A stretch of 64,000 bases of DNA from Streptomyces sp. NBC_01408 (lineage in GTDB: Bacteria; Actinomycetota; Actinomycetes; Streptomycetales; Streptomycetaceae): assembly GCF_026340255.1 (NCBI RefSeq), contig NZ_JAPEPJ010000002.1:1-64000 (forward strand), read 5' to 3'. Shown here in pieces: positions 24,432 to 34,029 of this stretch (position 1 is the stretch's first letter; each line of letters starts with the position of its first letter). The notes under the pieces were generated by a model. It was not told the DNA's origin. It saw nothing but the letters and a program-made list of their open reading frames with translations, and did no database searches. The translations under genes were made by a program, and so were the position numbers.

Positions 24432-26645
24432 GTGATCCGCGCCCTGACCGGATACTCGACGAGACGTCCGTGGAAGGTGATCGCCGTGTGGGCCGTGCTC
24501 GGCATCGCACTGACCTTCCTGGGCCAGGCTCTTGTCCACCGCGTCACGCAGAGCAGCGGCGGGGACTTCCTGCCCCCGGCCTACGACTCGGCCGCGGCCC
24601 TGCAGGTCGCCGAGGAGAAGTTCGGGGTGAAGCCCGGCGCCGACCCGCTGACCGTACTGGTGGCCCGTGCGGACGGCGCGCCGCTGGCGGACGCCGACGA
24701 GCGGCGCATCGACGAGGAGGCCGCGGCGCTGGCCCGGTACCGGGTCGTCATGCCCCCGTCGGAGGACGACCTGTTCTTCTCCCCGGACCATTCCCAAGTG
24801 CCCCGGGTCAGCCCGGCCATGACGGCCCCCGACCGCAGCTTCCGGCTGCTGTCCGTGGAGCTGACGGGCAACTCCCAGGACCCCCGGGTCCACGACACCT
24901 ACCGGGCCTTCCGCGAGCACGCCCGCGCCGAGTTCGCGGAGGCGGGCCTGCGGACCGGGTTCACCGGCGGGCTCGCCGACGGCGTGGACACCGCCGATGC
25001 CGGGAAGACCCGCTCCCTCGTCATCGGCATCCTGATGCTCGGGGCGATCGTGCTGCTGCACGTGCTGGTGTTCCGCAGTCTGCTCGCGTCTCTGCTGCCG
25101 CTGCTCGTCGTCTCCGTCGTCGGCGGGGCGGCCACGGGAACGGTGGTCGGGGCCGCCGCGCTGACGGGGATCGACCTCGACCCCTCCACGCCGCAGCTGA
25201 TCAACGTCGTACTGGTCGGCATCGGTATCGACTACTTCCTCTTCCTGCTGTTCCGCTTCCGCGAGCAGCTGCGCAGGCGGCCCGATCAGTCCGGGCGCTC
25301 CGCCGCGTGCGAGGTCGCCGGACGGGTGGGGACGGCGGTGACCTCGGCGGCGCTGACCATCGTCGCCGCGTTCGCCACGCTCGCCGTCGCCTCGTTCGGG
25401 CAGTTCCGGGTGCTCGGTCCGGCCATCGCCGTCTCCGTGCTGGTGATGCTGCTGGGCAGCCTCACCCTGATGCCCGCGCTGCTCGCCGTCACCGGGCGCC
25501 GGATGTTCTGGCCCTCGCGCTCCCTGGAACGGGAGCCCCGCGGGGGCAGCGCCGGGCGGCTGGGCGACCGGGTGGCCCGGCGGCCCGTGGCGGCGGCCCT
25601 GGCGTGCGTCGCGCTGCTGGGTGCGCTGGCGGCCGGTACGGCCGGGATCCGGATGGACTACGGCCCCGGCGACACGGGCGGCGAACGCACGGCGTCCGCG
25701 GTCACCTCCTCCGAGATCGCACGGGCCCTGCCCGCGGGCGTGTCGGACCCCATCAGCGTCTTCGTCACCGCGCCGGAGGCGGACGCGCTCGGCGACGGCG
25801 GGCTCGGCGACGGCGGGCTCGGCGCGCTGGCCGGGGCGCTGGGGAAGGTGGACGGGGTGGGCCGGGTTGCTCCGGCCGTGCTGAGCGAGGACCGGCTGGC
25901 GGCGCGGATCGACCTGTTCCCGAACGCCTCGCCGCACACCCAGGAGGCCCGCGACCTGGCCTCCGGTCCGGTCCGGGAGACGGTCGCCGCGCACCGGCCC
26001 GCGGGCACCGAGGCCCATGTGGGCGGGACCTCGGCGGTGTTCGCCGACATCTCGGCCGTGGTGGACAAGGATCTGCGGGTGGTGTTCCCGGTGGCGGCGG
26101 TACTGATCGGGCTGATCCTGCTCCTGCTGCTGCGGAGCCTGCTCGCGCCCCTGGTCCTGCTGCTCGCCGTGGGGCTGGGGTTCGCCGCGACGCTGGGCGC
26201 CTCGGCGCTCGTCTTCCAGCACGCCCTGGAGCAGCCGGGGGTGGCCTTCACCCTCCCGCTGATCCTCTTCCTGTTCGTGGTCGCGCTGGGCACCGACTAC
26301 AACATCCTGGTGACCGACCGGATCCGGGAGGAGATGGAGCGGCCGGGTCCGGCCCGCGCCGCGGTCGCCCGGGCGGTCCGGCACACCGCTCCGGCCGTCG
26401 CGACCGCCGGAGTGGTGCTGGCCGCCTCCTTCGGCAGCCTCGCCGTGAACCCGGCCTCGGCCACCCAGCAGATCGGCTTCGCGACGGGGCTGGGGATCCT
26501 GCTCTCGGCCTTCGTCCTGTCGATCGTCCTGGTGCCCGCCTGTGCGGTGCTGCTGGGCCGCTCCCTCTGGTGGCCCGCCAGGCCCCGGCCCGAGGAGCCG
26601 CGGCGGGATCCGGCGGGGCTGCCGGAGGGCGTCCTGGTCCGCTGA
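24432..26645 (+). CDS. MMPL-family (RND) membrane transporter, right-arm copy
   Basis: The 737-residue translation is the same as the left copy, including both proton-relay motifs (GIGIDYF, GTDYN). GTG start. Convergent with the broken betaine permease gene across a perfect palindromic terminator. Confidence 0.92.
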   Translation: MIRALTGYSTRRPWKVIAVWAVLGIALTFLGQALVHRVTQSSGGDFLPPAYDSAAALQVAEEKFGVKPGADPLTVLVARADGAPLADADERRIDEEAAALARYRVVMPPSEDDLFFSPDHSQVPRVSPAMTAPDRSFRLLSVELTGNSQDPRVHDTYRAFREHARAEFAEAGLRTGFTGGLADGVDTADAGKTRSLVIGILMLGAIVLLHVLVFRSLLASLLPLLVVSVVGGAATGTVVGAAALTGIDLDPSTPQLINVVLVGIGIDYFLFLLFRFREQLRRRPDQSGRSAACEVAGRVGTAVTSAALTIVAAFATLAVASFGQFRVLGPAIAVSVLVMLLGSLTLMPALLAVTGRRMFWPSRSLEREPRGGSAGRLGDRVARRPVAAALACVALLGALAAGTAGIRMDYGPGDTGGERTASAVTSSEIARALPAGVSDPISVFVTAPEADALGDGGLGDGGLGALAGALGKVDGVGRVAPAVLSEDRLAARIDLFPNASPHTQEARDLASGPVRETVAAHRPAGTEAHVGGTSAVFADISAVVDKDLRVVFPVAAVLIGLILLLLLRSLLAPLVLLLAVGLGFAATLGASALVFQHALEQPGVAFTLPLILFLFVVALGTDYNILVTDRIREEMERPGPARAAVARAVRHTAPAVATAGVVLAASFGSLAVNPASATQQIGFATGLGILLSAFVLSIVLVPACAVLLGRSLWWPARPRPEEPRRDPAGLPEGVLVR

Positions 26646-26671
26646 ACCGCCGCCGATGCGGGCGTACACAG

Positions 26672-26717
26672 CGCTGCGCGGGTCCCCGTACGAGCTCGTA
26701 CGGGGACCCGCGCAGCG
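26672..26717. terminator. Bidirectional terminator, right-arm copy
   Basis: The same 46-base perfect palindrome centred on GAGCTC as in the left arm. One extra base (A at about 26670) lies just outside it compared with the left copy. Confidence 0.75.
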
Positions 26718-26729
26718 TTCACCCGGCCG

Positions 26730-28521
26730 TCAGGCCAGCTGGTCGATCTCGGGGTGGTCGGCCAGCCAGGCACGGACCGCCTGCTGCTCCTTGCCCTTGC
26801 CGGTCTCCTGGATCTTCGCCTCCAGGCCGGTGAGCTGCTCCTCGGTGAGCTTGAAGGAACGCAGCCATTCGGCCACCTTCGGCTCGTCCTCGGCGAAGCC
26901 CTTGCGGGCGAGGGTGTGGATCCCGTCGCCGGTGCCCCAGACCCCCTTCGGGTCCTCCAGCTTGGTCAGCTCGTACGAGGAGTACGCCCAGTGCGGCGAC
27001 CACAGCACGGCCACCACGGGCTCCTTCTTGTCGTACGCCCGCTTGAGCTCGGCGAGCATGCCGGGGGTGGAGCCGTCGACGACCTGGTACTCGGCGTCGA
27101 GCCCGTACTCCTTGAGGACCTTGTCCTTCAGGATCGACATGACCCCGGCGCTCGGCTCGATGCCGATGATCCGGCCCTTGAACTGCCCGGACTTGCCCTT
27201 GAGGTCGGCGAGCGAGCGCACGTCCTTCACGTACGAGGGCACGGACAGCTCCAGCGAGGTGGGGCCGTACCAGGAGCCGAGGTCCTCCAGCTTGTTCCCG
27301 TACTTCTCCCAGTACTGGGCGTGGGTGACGGGCAGCCAGGCGTCGGTCTGGAAGTCGAGCTGGCCTCCGGCCAGGCCGGTGTAGCGCGCCGGCCTCCAGC
27401 TGGCGGGTGTCGACCTTGAAGCCGCGGCGCTCGAGGAGTTCCTTCCACAGGAAGGTGGAGGCGATGCCCTCGTCCCACGGGATGTAGCCGATGGAGACGG
27501 TTCGGCCCTTGCCGATGTCCGCGGCCCCGGCGGGGCCGTCCTCGCGGGCCGGGCCGCCGAAGGTGTTCAGGCCGCCCGCGACGAGGGCGAGGACCACGGC
27601 CCCGGTGATCGCGTACGCGGGCTGGGGACGGTGGTTCCACACCTTGGCGGCGCCGGTCGCGGCGGCCCGCGCCTTGGCCAGCGTACGGCGGCCCAGCGGG
27701 GAGACCTGGCGGCCGAGCGCCCCGGTCATCCGGTCCAGGTACATGGCGAGGATGACGATGGAGACGCCCGCCTCGAAGCCGAGACCGATGTCGACGTTGC
27801 CGATGGCCTTGTAGACGGCCCCGCCGAGTCCGCCGCCGCCGACCATGCCGGCGATGACGACCATGGACAGGCCCAGCATGATGACCTGGTTGACGCCCGC
27901 CAAGATCGTGGGCAGGGCCAGCGGGAGCTGGACGCGTACGAGGGTGTCGCGCGGGGTGGTGCCGAAGGCCTCGGCGGCTTCGACCAGTTCCCCGTCGACC
28001 TGGCGGATGCCGAGCTCGGTCATCCGGACGCCCGGCGGCAGCGAGAAGATGATGGTGGCGATGATGCCGGGCACCACGCCCACCCCGAAGAAGATGATGC
28101 CGGGGATCAGGTAGACCATGGCCGGCATGGTCTGCATGAAGTCCAGGACCGGCCGCAGGACCGCGCTGACCCGGTCGGAGCGCGAGGCCCAGATGCCCAG
28201 CGGGATCGCGAACACCAGCGTGACCAGGGTGGCGACCAGGACCAGGGACAGCGTGGACATGGCTTCGGACCACAGGCCGACGGAGTCGACGAGGGCGAAA
28301 CCCGCGAAGGCGAGCAGGCCCGCCAGCAGACCGCGCAGCCACCAGGCGGCGACGGCGAGGATGCCCGCGAAGAGCAGCGGGGCGGGGGCGGACAGGACGG
28401 CGTCGATGCCGTCGTAGAGCCCGGTGACGAGCGCGCTGATGGCGTCGAACAGCCAGGACAGGTGGCGCTGGAGGAAGTCGACACCGCTGTCGACCCAGGC
28501 GCCGAGGTTGAGGCGGGGCAT
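26730..28521 (-). pseudogene. Betaine permease/binding-protein fusion, right-arm copy, frameshifted
   Basis: A two-base deletion near 27383 (GCGCTACACC here, GCGCTCTACACC on the left) shifts the frame at about residue 379. The permease domain and its EAA loop are intact, but the substrate-binding domain is replaced by an arginine-rich out-of-frame tail that stays open almost to the normal end. Without the binding domain this copy should not transport. An open fragment with the rest of the binding domain remains from about 27242. Sequencing error is possible. Confidence 0.75.
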
Positions 28522-29582
28522 CAGGCGGCCACCTCCACGCAGGCCATCGGGGGCCGTTGTTCGTCACCGATGAAGGCGATGAGACGGTCCTGCGGCACGG
28601 AGCCGACGACGGCGCCGTCCGCGTCGGTGACGGCGACCGGGTGCGGGACGCGGGCGCTGACGGAGCACAGGTCGGCGAGCGGGGTGTCGGCGCTGACGGT
28701 GGGGCAGCCGCAGGGCTCGACCCCGGTGGGGGGCTCGTCCATGACGGCGTCGGCCGTGAGCACGCGCGAGCGGTCCACGTCCTGGATGAAGGAGGCGACG
28801 TACTCGTCGGCGGGGCGGGTGAGGATGTCCTCGGCGGTGCCCTGCTGGACGATGCGGCCGTCGCGCATCACCGCGATGCCGTCGCCCAGGCGCATGGCCT
28901 CGTTGAGGTCGTGGGTGATGAAGACGATGGTCTTCTTGAGGCGGTGCTGGAGTTCGAGCAGCTGGTCCTGCATGTCGCGGCGGATCAGCGGGTCGAGTGC
29001 GCTGAAGGACTCGTCCATCAGCAGCAGCTCCGCGTCGGTGGCCAGGGCGCGGGCGAGGCCGACGCGCTGCTGCATGCCGCCGGACAGCTCGTCGGGCCAG
29101 GACTTCTCCCAGCCTTCGAGCCCGCACAGGGCCAGCGCCTCGGCGGCGCGCCGCTCGCGCTCGGCCCGGGGCACGCCCTGGACCTCCAGCCCGTAGGCGG
29201 CGTTCTCCAGCACGTCGCGGTGCGGGAAGAGGGCGAAGTGCTGGAAGACCATGCTGATCTTCGTGGACCGTACGCGGCGCAGCTCGCGCGCACTGAGCGC
29301 GGTGAGGTCCTGCCCGTCGAAGAGGATGCGTCCAGCGGTGGGCGCCAGCAGTCCGTTGAGCATGCGCAGCAGCGTGGACTTGCCGGAGCCCGACAGACCC
29401 ATGACGACGAAGATCTGGCCGGGCTCGACGCTGAAGGAGGCGTCGATGACCGCAGCCGTCGTTCCGCCGGACCGCAGCTCGTCGCGGCCCGCGCCGCCTT
29501 CGAGCGCGCGGACCGCGGCGGCGGCGTCGCCGGGTCGTCTTCCGAACACCTTGTACACGTGCTCGGCCTGGAGCGTGGACAC
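28521..29582 (-). CDS. Glycine betaine/proline-type ABC ATPase, right-arm copy
   Basis: The 353-residue ATPase is identical in translation to the left copy (GLSGSGKST, LSGGMQQRV, LLLMDES). GTG start. It is coupled to a broken permease/binding gene in this arm, but could serve the intact left-arm permease in trans. Confidence 0.92.
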   Translation of the reverse strand: MSTLQAEHVYKVFGRRPGDAAAAVRALEGGAGRDELRSGGTTAAVIDASFSVEPGQIFVVMGLSGSGKSTLLRMLNGLLAPTAGRILFDGQDLTALSARELRRVRSTKISMVFQHFALFPHRDVLENAAYGLEVQGVPRAERERRAAEALALCGLEGWEKSWPDELSGGMQQRVGLARALATDAELLLMDESFSALDPLIRRDMQDQLLELQHRLKKTIVFITHDLNEAMRLGDGIAVMRDGRIVQQGTAEDILTRPADEYVASFIQDVDRSRVLTADAVMDEPPTGVEPCGCPTVSADTPLADLCSVSARVPHPVAVTDADGAVVGSVPQDRLIAFIGDEQRPPMACVEVAA

Positions 29583-29912
29583 ATAAACCTCGCGGGTCGT
29601 ACGGGGACGGCGTGCGCCTGGCGAGGCCGGCGGGCCGTAGAGCGGGACGGGATCGGCCCGCGTGCGCCGGGCCCTCCGGCAGGTCTGCCGGAGGGCACGG
29701 GTCCGCTCCAGCTGCGCGGGTGCCCGGCATTCGCCCGGGCAAACGTGGAGGTGACCCACCTCACGTGCGGGGCCCGTTGGACCCGGCGGACCGGGGTGTG
29801 ACGAAAAAGACACCCTCGTACTGGTTGACCCGGCGGTGGTCCGCCGGGTCAACCAGTACGAGGGTGTGGGGCTTGCTGCGCGTCAGGCCCGGTCTGTCCG
29901 GGCCGGCCCGCG
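29583..29912. promoter_or_regulatory. Leader and intergenic region of betaine operon, right-arm copy
   Basis: Mirror of the left-arm region of about 330 bases. It includes the leader hairpin (29668-29699), whose base is weakened by a substitution at 29670, a second substitution at 29624, and the dyad before it. No gene. Confidence 0.4.
29810..29867 (-). terminator. Terminator hairpin after the sigma factor gene, right-arm copy
   Basis: The same 58-base inverted repeat as on the left. Its T run on the coding strand is five bases (A5 at 29804-29808), two longer than on the left, so it should be the stronger terminator if the difference is real. Confidence 0.82.
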
Positions 29913-30887
29913 TCAGGCCTGGCCCGCGGCGGTTTCGGCCGCGTGCGACGCGGGGTCCGCCGGATCCGCGGGGTCCTCCAGCATGGAGATGCGCAGGTGG
30001 GCCAGGAGGCGGGTGAGCAGCCGGGAGACCTGCATCTGCGAGATGCCGAGGGCGGCGCCGATCTGGGCCTGGGTCAGCTCCTCGCCGAAGCGCATCCGCA
30101 GCATGCGGCGCTCGCGGTCGCTGAGCTCCTCCAGCAGCGGCGCGAGGGTCTGGATGTCCTCGACCAGTTCCATGGCCGGCTCCTCCTCGCCCATGACGTC
30201 GGCGAGGGTGTGGCCCTCGGTCGAGCCTTCGCCGTGTTCGGCGTGCGGCGCGTCCAGGGAGCCGCTGGTGTGGCCGTTGGCGGCGACGAGACCCTCTATG
30301 ACTTCCTCGTCCGAGAGGCAGAGGCGGTCGGCGAGGTCGGCGACGGTGGGCGAGCGGTCGAGTGTGACGGTCAGCTCCTCCTTCGCCTTGGCTATGTCGA
30401 TGCGCAGCTCCTGGAGCCGGCGCGGGACGCGGACGGCCCAGGAGGTGTCGCGGAAGTGCCGCTTGATCTCGCCTGTGATGTACGGCATGGCCAGCGTGGA
30501 GAACTCGTTCTCGCGAGCCGGATCGAAGCGGTCGATGGCCTTGATCAGGCCGATGGTGCCGACCTGGACGATGTCCTCGATGTCGCCGCCGTCGCCGCGG
30601 CTGCGGAAGCGGCGTACCGCGTACTGGACGAGTGAGGCGTTCATCTCAATGAGCGTGTTGCGGACGTACTGGTACTCCGGCGTGCCCTCGGTCAGTTCGC
30701 GCAGCCGCCGGAAGAAGACCTTCGACAGCTCCCTCGCGTCCGCGGGGGCCACTTCCCGGGGCTCGTCGATCCGGGGCAGACCCGCGATCCGGGCGGCCTC
30801 GGCGCTGCGGCGGGGGCACGGAACGGCGGCGGAGACGGCGGGGGCGGCAGCGGGGGCGGTAGGGGAGGACGGGGCAGGGACCGGCAT
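29913..30887 (-). CDS. SigB/SigF-family sigma factor, right-arm copy
   Basis: Translation identical to the left copy, with regions 2 to 4 intact. Duplication doubles the dosage of a stress sigma factor with no adjacent anti-sigma gene. Confidence 0.93.
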   Translation of the reverse strand: MPVPAPSSPTAPAAAPAVSAAVPCPRRSAEAARIAGLPRIDEPREVAPADARELSKVFFRRLRELTEGTPEYQYVRNTLIEMNASLVQYAVRRFRSRGDGGDIEDIVQVGTIGLIKAIDRFDPARENEFSTLAMPYITGEIKRHFRDTSWAVRVPRRLQELRIDIAKAKEELTVTLDRSPTVADLADRLCLSDEEVIEGLVAANGHTSGSLDAPHAEHGEGSTEGHTLADVMGEEEPAMELVEDIQTLAPLLEELSDRERRMLRMRFGEELTQAQIGAALGISQMQVSRLLTRLLAHLRISMLEDPADPADPASHAAETAAGQA

Positions 30888-31032
30888 GGGGTTCGCTCCT
30901 TGGGCTTGTCGGCTTGCGGCGCGGGACCTTGACTGCCGTAGATGGTGGACCTCTTCTGCTCGTACGTCAAGAATTACCGGAAATCCGTTTCGCGTCTTGC
31001 AACACGTGAATCGCCTATCGCATCATGTGCGC

Positions 31033-31446
31033 ATGGGGAGTATGTCGCAGCGTCAAAATTGGACATTTCTGACTAATCACGCACGAGTTCTGGTGGCCAT
31101 CGCCCGGGACCCGGCCGTGCGGCTCAGGGATGTCGCCACGGTCTGCGGACTGACCGAACGCACCGTGCAGACGATCGTCACCGACCTGGAGTCGGACGGG
31201 TACCTGCGGCGCGCCCGCGACGGCCGGCGCAACCGGTACGAGATCTCCCCGGGGGCCGTCTTCCGCCACCCCGCGGAGGCCGGGGTCCAAGTGGCCGGAC
31301 TGCTCGCCCTGCTGACCGGCGCGGCCTCGGACCCGGACGCCCCGCCCCTCCCCCCGGACATCACCGGCCCCGAGGCGACGGACCTCCTCGGTCTCCCCCC
31401 GGCCCCGGACCTCGCCGTCGAGCAGGGGGCACCGGGCGAGGCGTAG
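31033..31446 (+). CDS. Winged-helix transcriptional regulator, right-arm copy
   Basis: The 137-residue regulator is identical to the left copy (LRDVATVCGLTERTVQTIV). Divergent from the sigma factor gene. The start may be the ATG given or the one three codons later. Confidence 0.82.
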   Translation: MGSMSQRQNWTFLTNHARVLVAIARDPAVRLRDVATVCGLTERTVQTIVTDLESDGYLRRARDGRRNRYEISPGAVFRHPAEAGVQVAGLLALLTGAASDPDAPPLPPDITGPEATDLLGLPPAPDLAVEQGAPGEA

Positions 31447-31483
31447 GGACCCGCAAGGAGCCGCGCACAGTGCGGTCACTGCC

Positions 31484-32233
31484 CTAGATCACGCAGAAGC
31501 CGGACTCGGCGGGGTCGCGGTGGAAGGTCAGCCGGTCCCAGGAGGGGAAGGCCAGGTCGGTGACGGCCAGCAGGCGCCCCGAGGAGTCGTGCAGGGTGCG
31601 GCGGACGGTCAGCCCGCAGGCCGGCGAGGGGCCCTGGGGGTGGGTGGTGCGGGTCATGGTGATGGTCTCGGCGAGCCGGCCGTCCGCCGCGGCCCGTTCG
31701 AGCCAGCGGTGCAGGGGGCCGAGGTCCTCGTCTCGTACGGCGGCGGCCCGGTCGCCGTAGCGGGCCAGTTCGGGGATCCGCGCGACGACACCCGGACTGA
31801 GGTAGGTGACGGCGTGCCGGACGACCTCTCCCGCCGGGCCGCGTTCGCGCCGGTGGTGGACCAGGGTGCGGTCCCCGCCGCCCATGCCGAGCAGGGCGGC
31901 GAGCGAGGGCGGCACGGTGACCAGCGTGAGCCGGCTCTCACCCGGCGCGGAGACCGGCGGCGCCGGGTGGGCGGCCGGCCGTGCTCCGGCGGCGATGCCG
32001 ACGGGGCGGCTGCCCCTGCGTCCGGTGACGACGAGTCCGTCCTCGCGCAGGTGTTGCAGCGCGGCCCGGATCGTCTGCCGGTTGACCTGATAGCGGGCGG
32101 CCAGACTCCGTTCGGAGGGCAGTCGGCCGCCGGGGGCGTGTGCGGCGCGGTCGAGATCGCGGCGCAGCGCTGCGGCGATCCGCTGGTACTTGGGCATGGC
32201 GGCCGGGCCGCCGCCCCGCGAAGGGGAGGGCAT
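31484..32233 (-). CDS. GntR-family regulator (HutC-like), right-arm copy
   Basis: Identical 249-residue translation to the left copy, with winged helix and UTRA-like effector domain. Upstream GGTCTATACC operator conserved. Confidence 0.88.
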   Translation of the reverse strand: MPSPSRGGGPAAMPKYQRIAAALRRDLDRAAHAPGGRLPSERSLAARYQVNRQTIRAALQHLREDGLVVTGRRGSRPVGIAAGARPAAHPAPPVSAPGESRLTLVTVPPSLAALLGMGGGDRTLVHHRRERGPAGEVVRHAVTYLSPGVVARIPELARYGDRAAAVRDEDLGPLHRWLERAAADGRLAETITMTRTTHPQGPSPACGLTVRRTLHDSSGRLLAVTDLAFPSWDRLTFHRDPAESGFCVI

Positions 32234-32291
32234 GGCTTCTCCTCTGACGGGTGGTCAAGGACTGCGCGGTCTGCCCGACCAACGTAGCATT

Positions 32292-32301
32292 GGTCTATAC
32301 C
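32292..32301. promoter_or_regulatory. Candidate HutC-type operator, right-arm copy
   Basis: GGTCTATACC, the reverse complement of the left-arm site GGTATAGACC, upstream of the GntR gene. Confidence 0.48.
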
Positions 32302-32401
32302 TCTGGGTGAGGGGGACGTGGGTACGGGACCCACCTTGGCCGATTCCGCACCCCCGGGCTCCCGCTCCGGCCCGCCGGCTCCGGCCGCCCCTTCGGGGGG
32401 C

Positions 32402-33973
32402 CTACCCCCGCAGCGGGTTCGGCAGCGGCAGATAGCGGGCGGCCGCCCCGTCCGCCCGCGTCCAGCGCAGCAGCAGGTTGGTCTTGGCGGGCAGGGCCGG
32501 GGCGGCGAGGAGCTCCGCCGTCTCGGGGAGGCCGCGGGTGGCGTCGTAGCGCAGGAACTCCTCGCGTACGGCGGGCCACACGAACGGCGAGACGTCCGGA
32601 TGCCGTTCGGCCAGCGCCCCCGCGATCTCCATCAGGTGGTTGACGACCAGGCAGTAGACCAGCCGCTGCCAGGCGGCCGCACGGTCCAGGTCCGGCATGA
32701 GCTTCACCCCTTCCGCGTCCCGGAAGAGGGCCTGCACCGGCGTGCCCGACGCGTCGAAGGCGACGAGGGTGTTCTGGAGGTGGGCCTCCAGCACCACCCC
32801 GTGCCGGGCGAACAGCTCCAGCACCGGCGGCACGACCTGGCGCAGGTACGCCCGCCACCAGCCGGCCGGGTCGGCGGTGCGCGCCAGCGGGTTCCCGGGG
32901 TCGCTCTCGGCGAGCGCGGCGGCCAGCAGCGGCGTGGCCCCGGGCCGTATGTGCGCGTGCAGGCCGTCGCGGACCAGCACGGCCAGTTCCTCGAAGGCGA
33001 AGCCCGCGGTGCGGTAGCCGCGGTCGGCGAGCCAGGCCGCGTCCGATCCGGTGGCGCGCAGGGCGGCGAAGCCGGCGGCGGCCGCGGCGTCGGTGCGGCG
33101 CAGCGTCAGCAGGTCGTGCCGCCAGAGCCGGCGCACGTCGTTGGTGATGCGGACGTCGAGGCTGAACTTCACGAACAGGTCGGCGGCCGGGTCCGGCACG
33201 TACAGGGTCCGGATCGAAGCGGTGGGCCAGGCGGGCAGCCGGCTCTCACCGAGCCGCAGCAGCCGCCCGTCGGCGAAGGCCTCGCGCACCGCGCGCCGGG
33301 CTCCGACCAGGTCGAGCTGCCAGGGGTGGGCGGGCAGCAGCCGGTAACCGGCGGGCGGGCGCGGCCCGTCGAGGACGTCGGCCAGCGAGTCGAGCGCCGC
33401 GGCGGCCGCCGGGCCGCCCTCCTCGACCGCCTGGTCCTCGCGCAGTGCCAGGAAGACCAGCGGGAAGCGGGCGTGGGCCTCGGGCGCGTACGGCAGCCAG
33501 CTCGCGGCCGGGGCTCCGCCCCGGGCCTTGGGCGCGGGGTGGTGCGGGTGGCCCATGACCAGGGACTGCTCGGATCGCAGGTACGGGTCCCGCGCGGGCG
33601 CGGCCCCGGCCCGGGCGGTCAGCAGGGCGGCGACGGTCGCACGGCTGTCGGCCATTTCGACGGGGAGTTCGCCGTTGGACACACCGGTGTACTGGCGCAG
33701 TTCGTCGGAGGTGAGTTTGACCAGTTCGGTGTGGCTGAGCGGATGCCAGCCGTCCGCCGTACGCAGCTCCGGCCGTACGGGTCGGCGCCCGCCCCGCACC
33801 CGCAGCAGCCGCCCGCTGCCGAGCAGCCGGTGGGTGCCCGCGCCGTGTTCCGTGGCCGGCTCCGCGGCCTCTCTGAGCAGGCAGTTCAGGAGCGGGGTCG
33901 CAGCATATGCGTCTGCGAGGGTGTTGAGGTCCACTGATTCCAATCGGTCCGTCGCGGTGCGCCGGAGATTCAC
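32402..33973 (-). CDS. IucA/IucC-family NIS siderophore synthetase (second), right-arm copy
   Basis: Same 523-residue protein as the left copy, motifs GHPHHP, LPAHPWQ and LEAHLQN intact, ending LPNPLRG. It gives the reference C-terminus for judging the altered end of its partner. Confidence 0.9.
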   Translation of the reverse strand: MNLRRTATDRLESVDLNTLADAYAATPLLNCLLREAAEPATEHGAGTHRLLGSGRLLRVRGGRRPVRPELRTADGWHPLSHTELVKLTSDELRQYTGVSNGELPVEMADSRATVAALLTARAGAAPARDPYLRSEQSLVMGHPHHPAPKARGGAPAASWLPYAPEAHARFPLVFLALREDQAVEEGGPAAAAALDSLADVLDGPRPPAGYRLLPAHPWQLDLVGARRAVREAFADGRLLRLGESRLPAWPTASIRTLYVPDPAADLFVKFSLDVRITNDVRRLWRHDLLTLRRTDAAAAAGFAALRATGSDAAWLADRGYRTAGFAFEELAVLVRDGLHAHIRPGATPLLAAALAESDPGNPLARTADPAGWWRAYLRQVVPPVLELFARHGVVLEAHLQNTLVAFDASGTPVQALFRDAEGVKLMPDLDRAAAWQRLVYCLVVNHLMEIAGALAERHPDVSPFVWPAVREEFLRYDATRGLPETAELLAAPALPAKTNLLLRWTRADGAAARYLPLPNPLRG

Positions 33974-34004
33974 GGCGTATCACCGGCCATGATCATCAGT
34001 ATCC

Positions 34005-34026
34005 GCGATGATGACCCGATCATCGC
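34005..34026. promoter_or_regulatory. Inverted repeat between NIS synthetase genes, right-arm copy
   Basis: GCGATGAT-GACCCG-ATCATCGC, mirror of the left-arm dyad in the short divergent gap. Confidence 0.4.
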
Positions 34027-34029
34027 TTC

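Noticed and set aside
24308..26833. 841-codon open frame overlapping the right-arm MMPL gene
   Set aside because: Shadow frame; the MMPL frame has all expected motifs and membrane helices.
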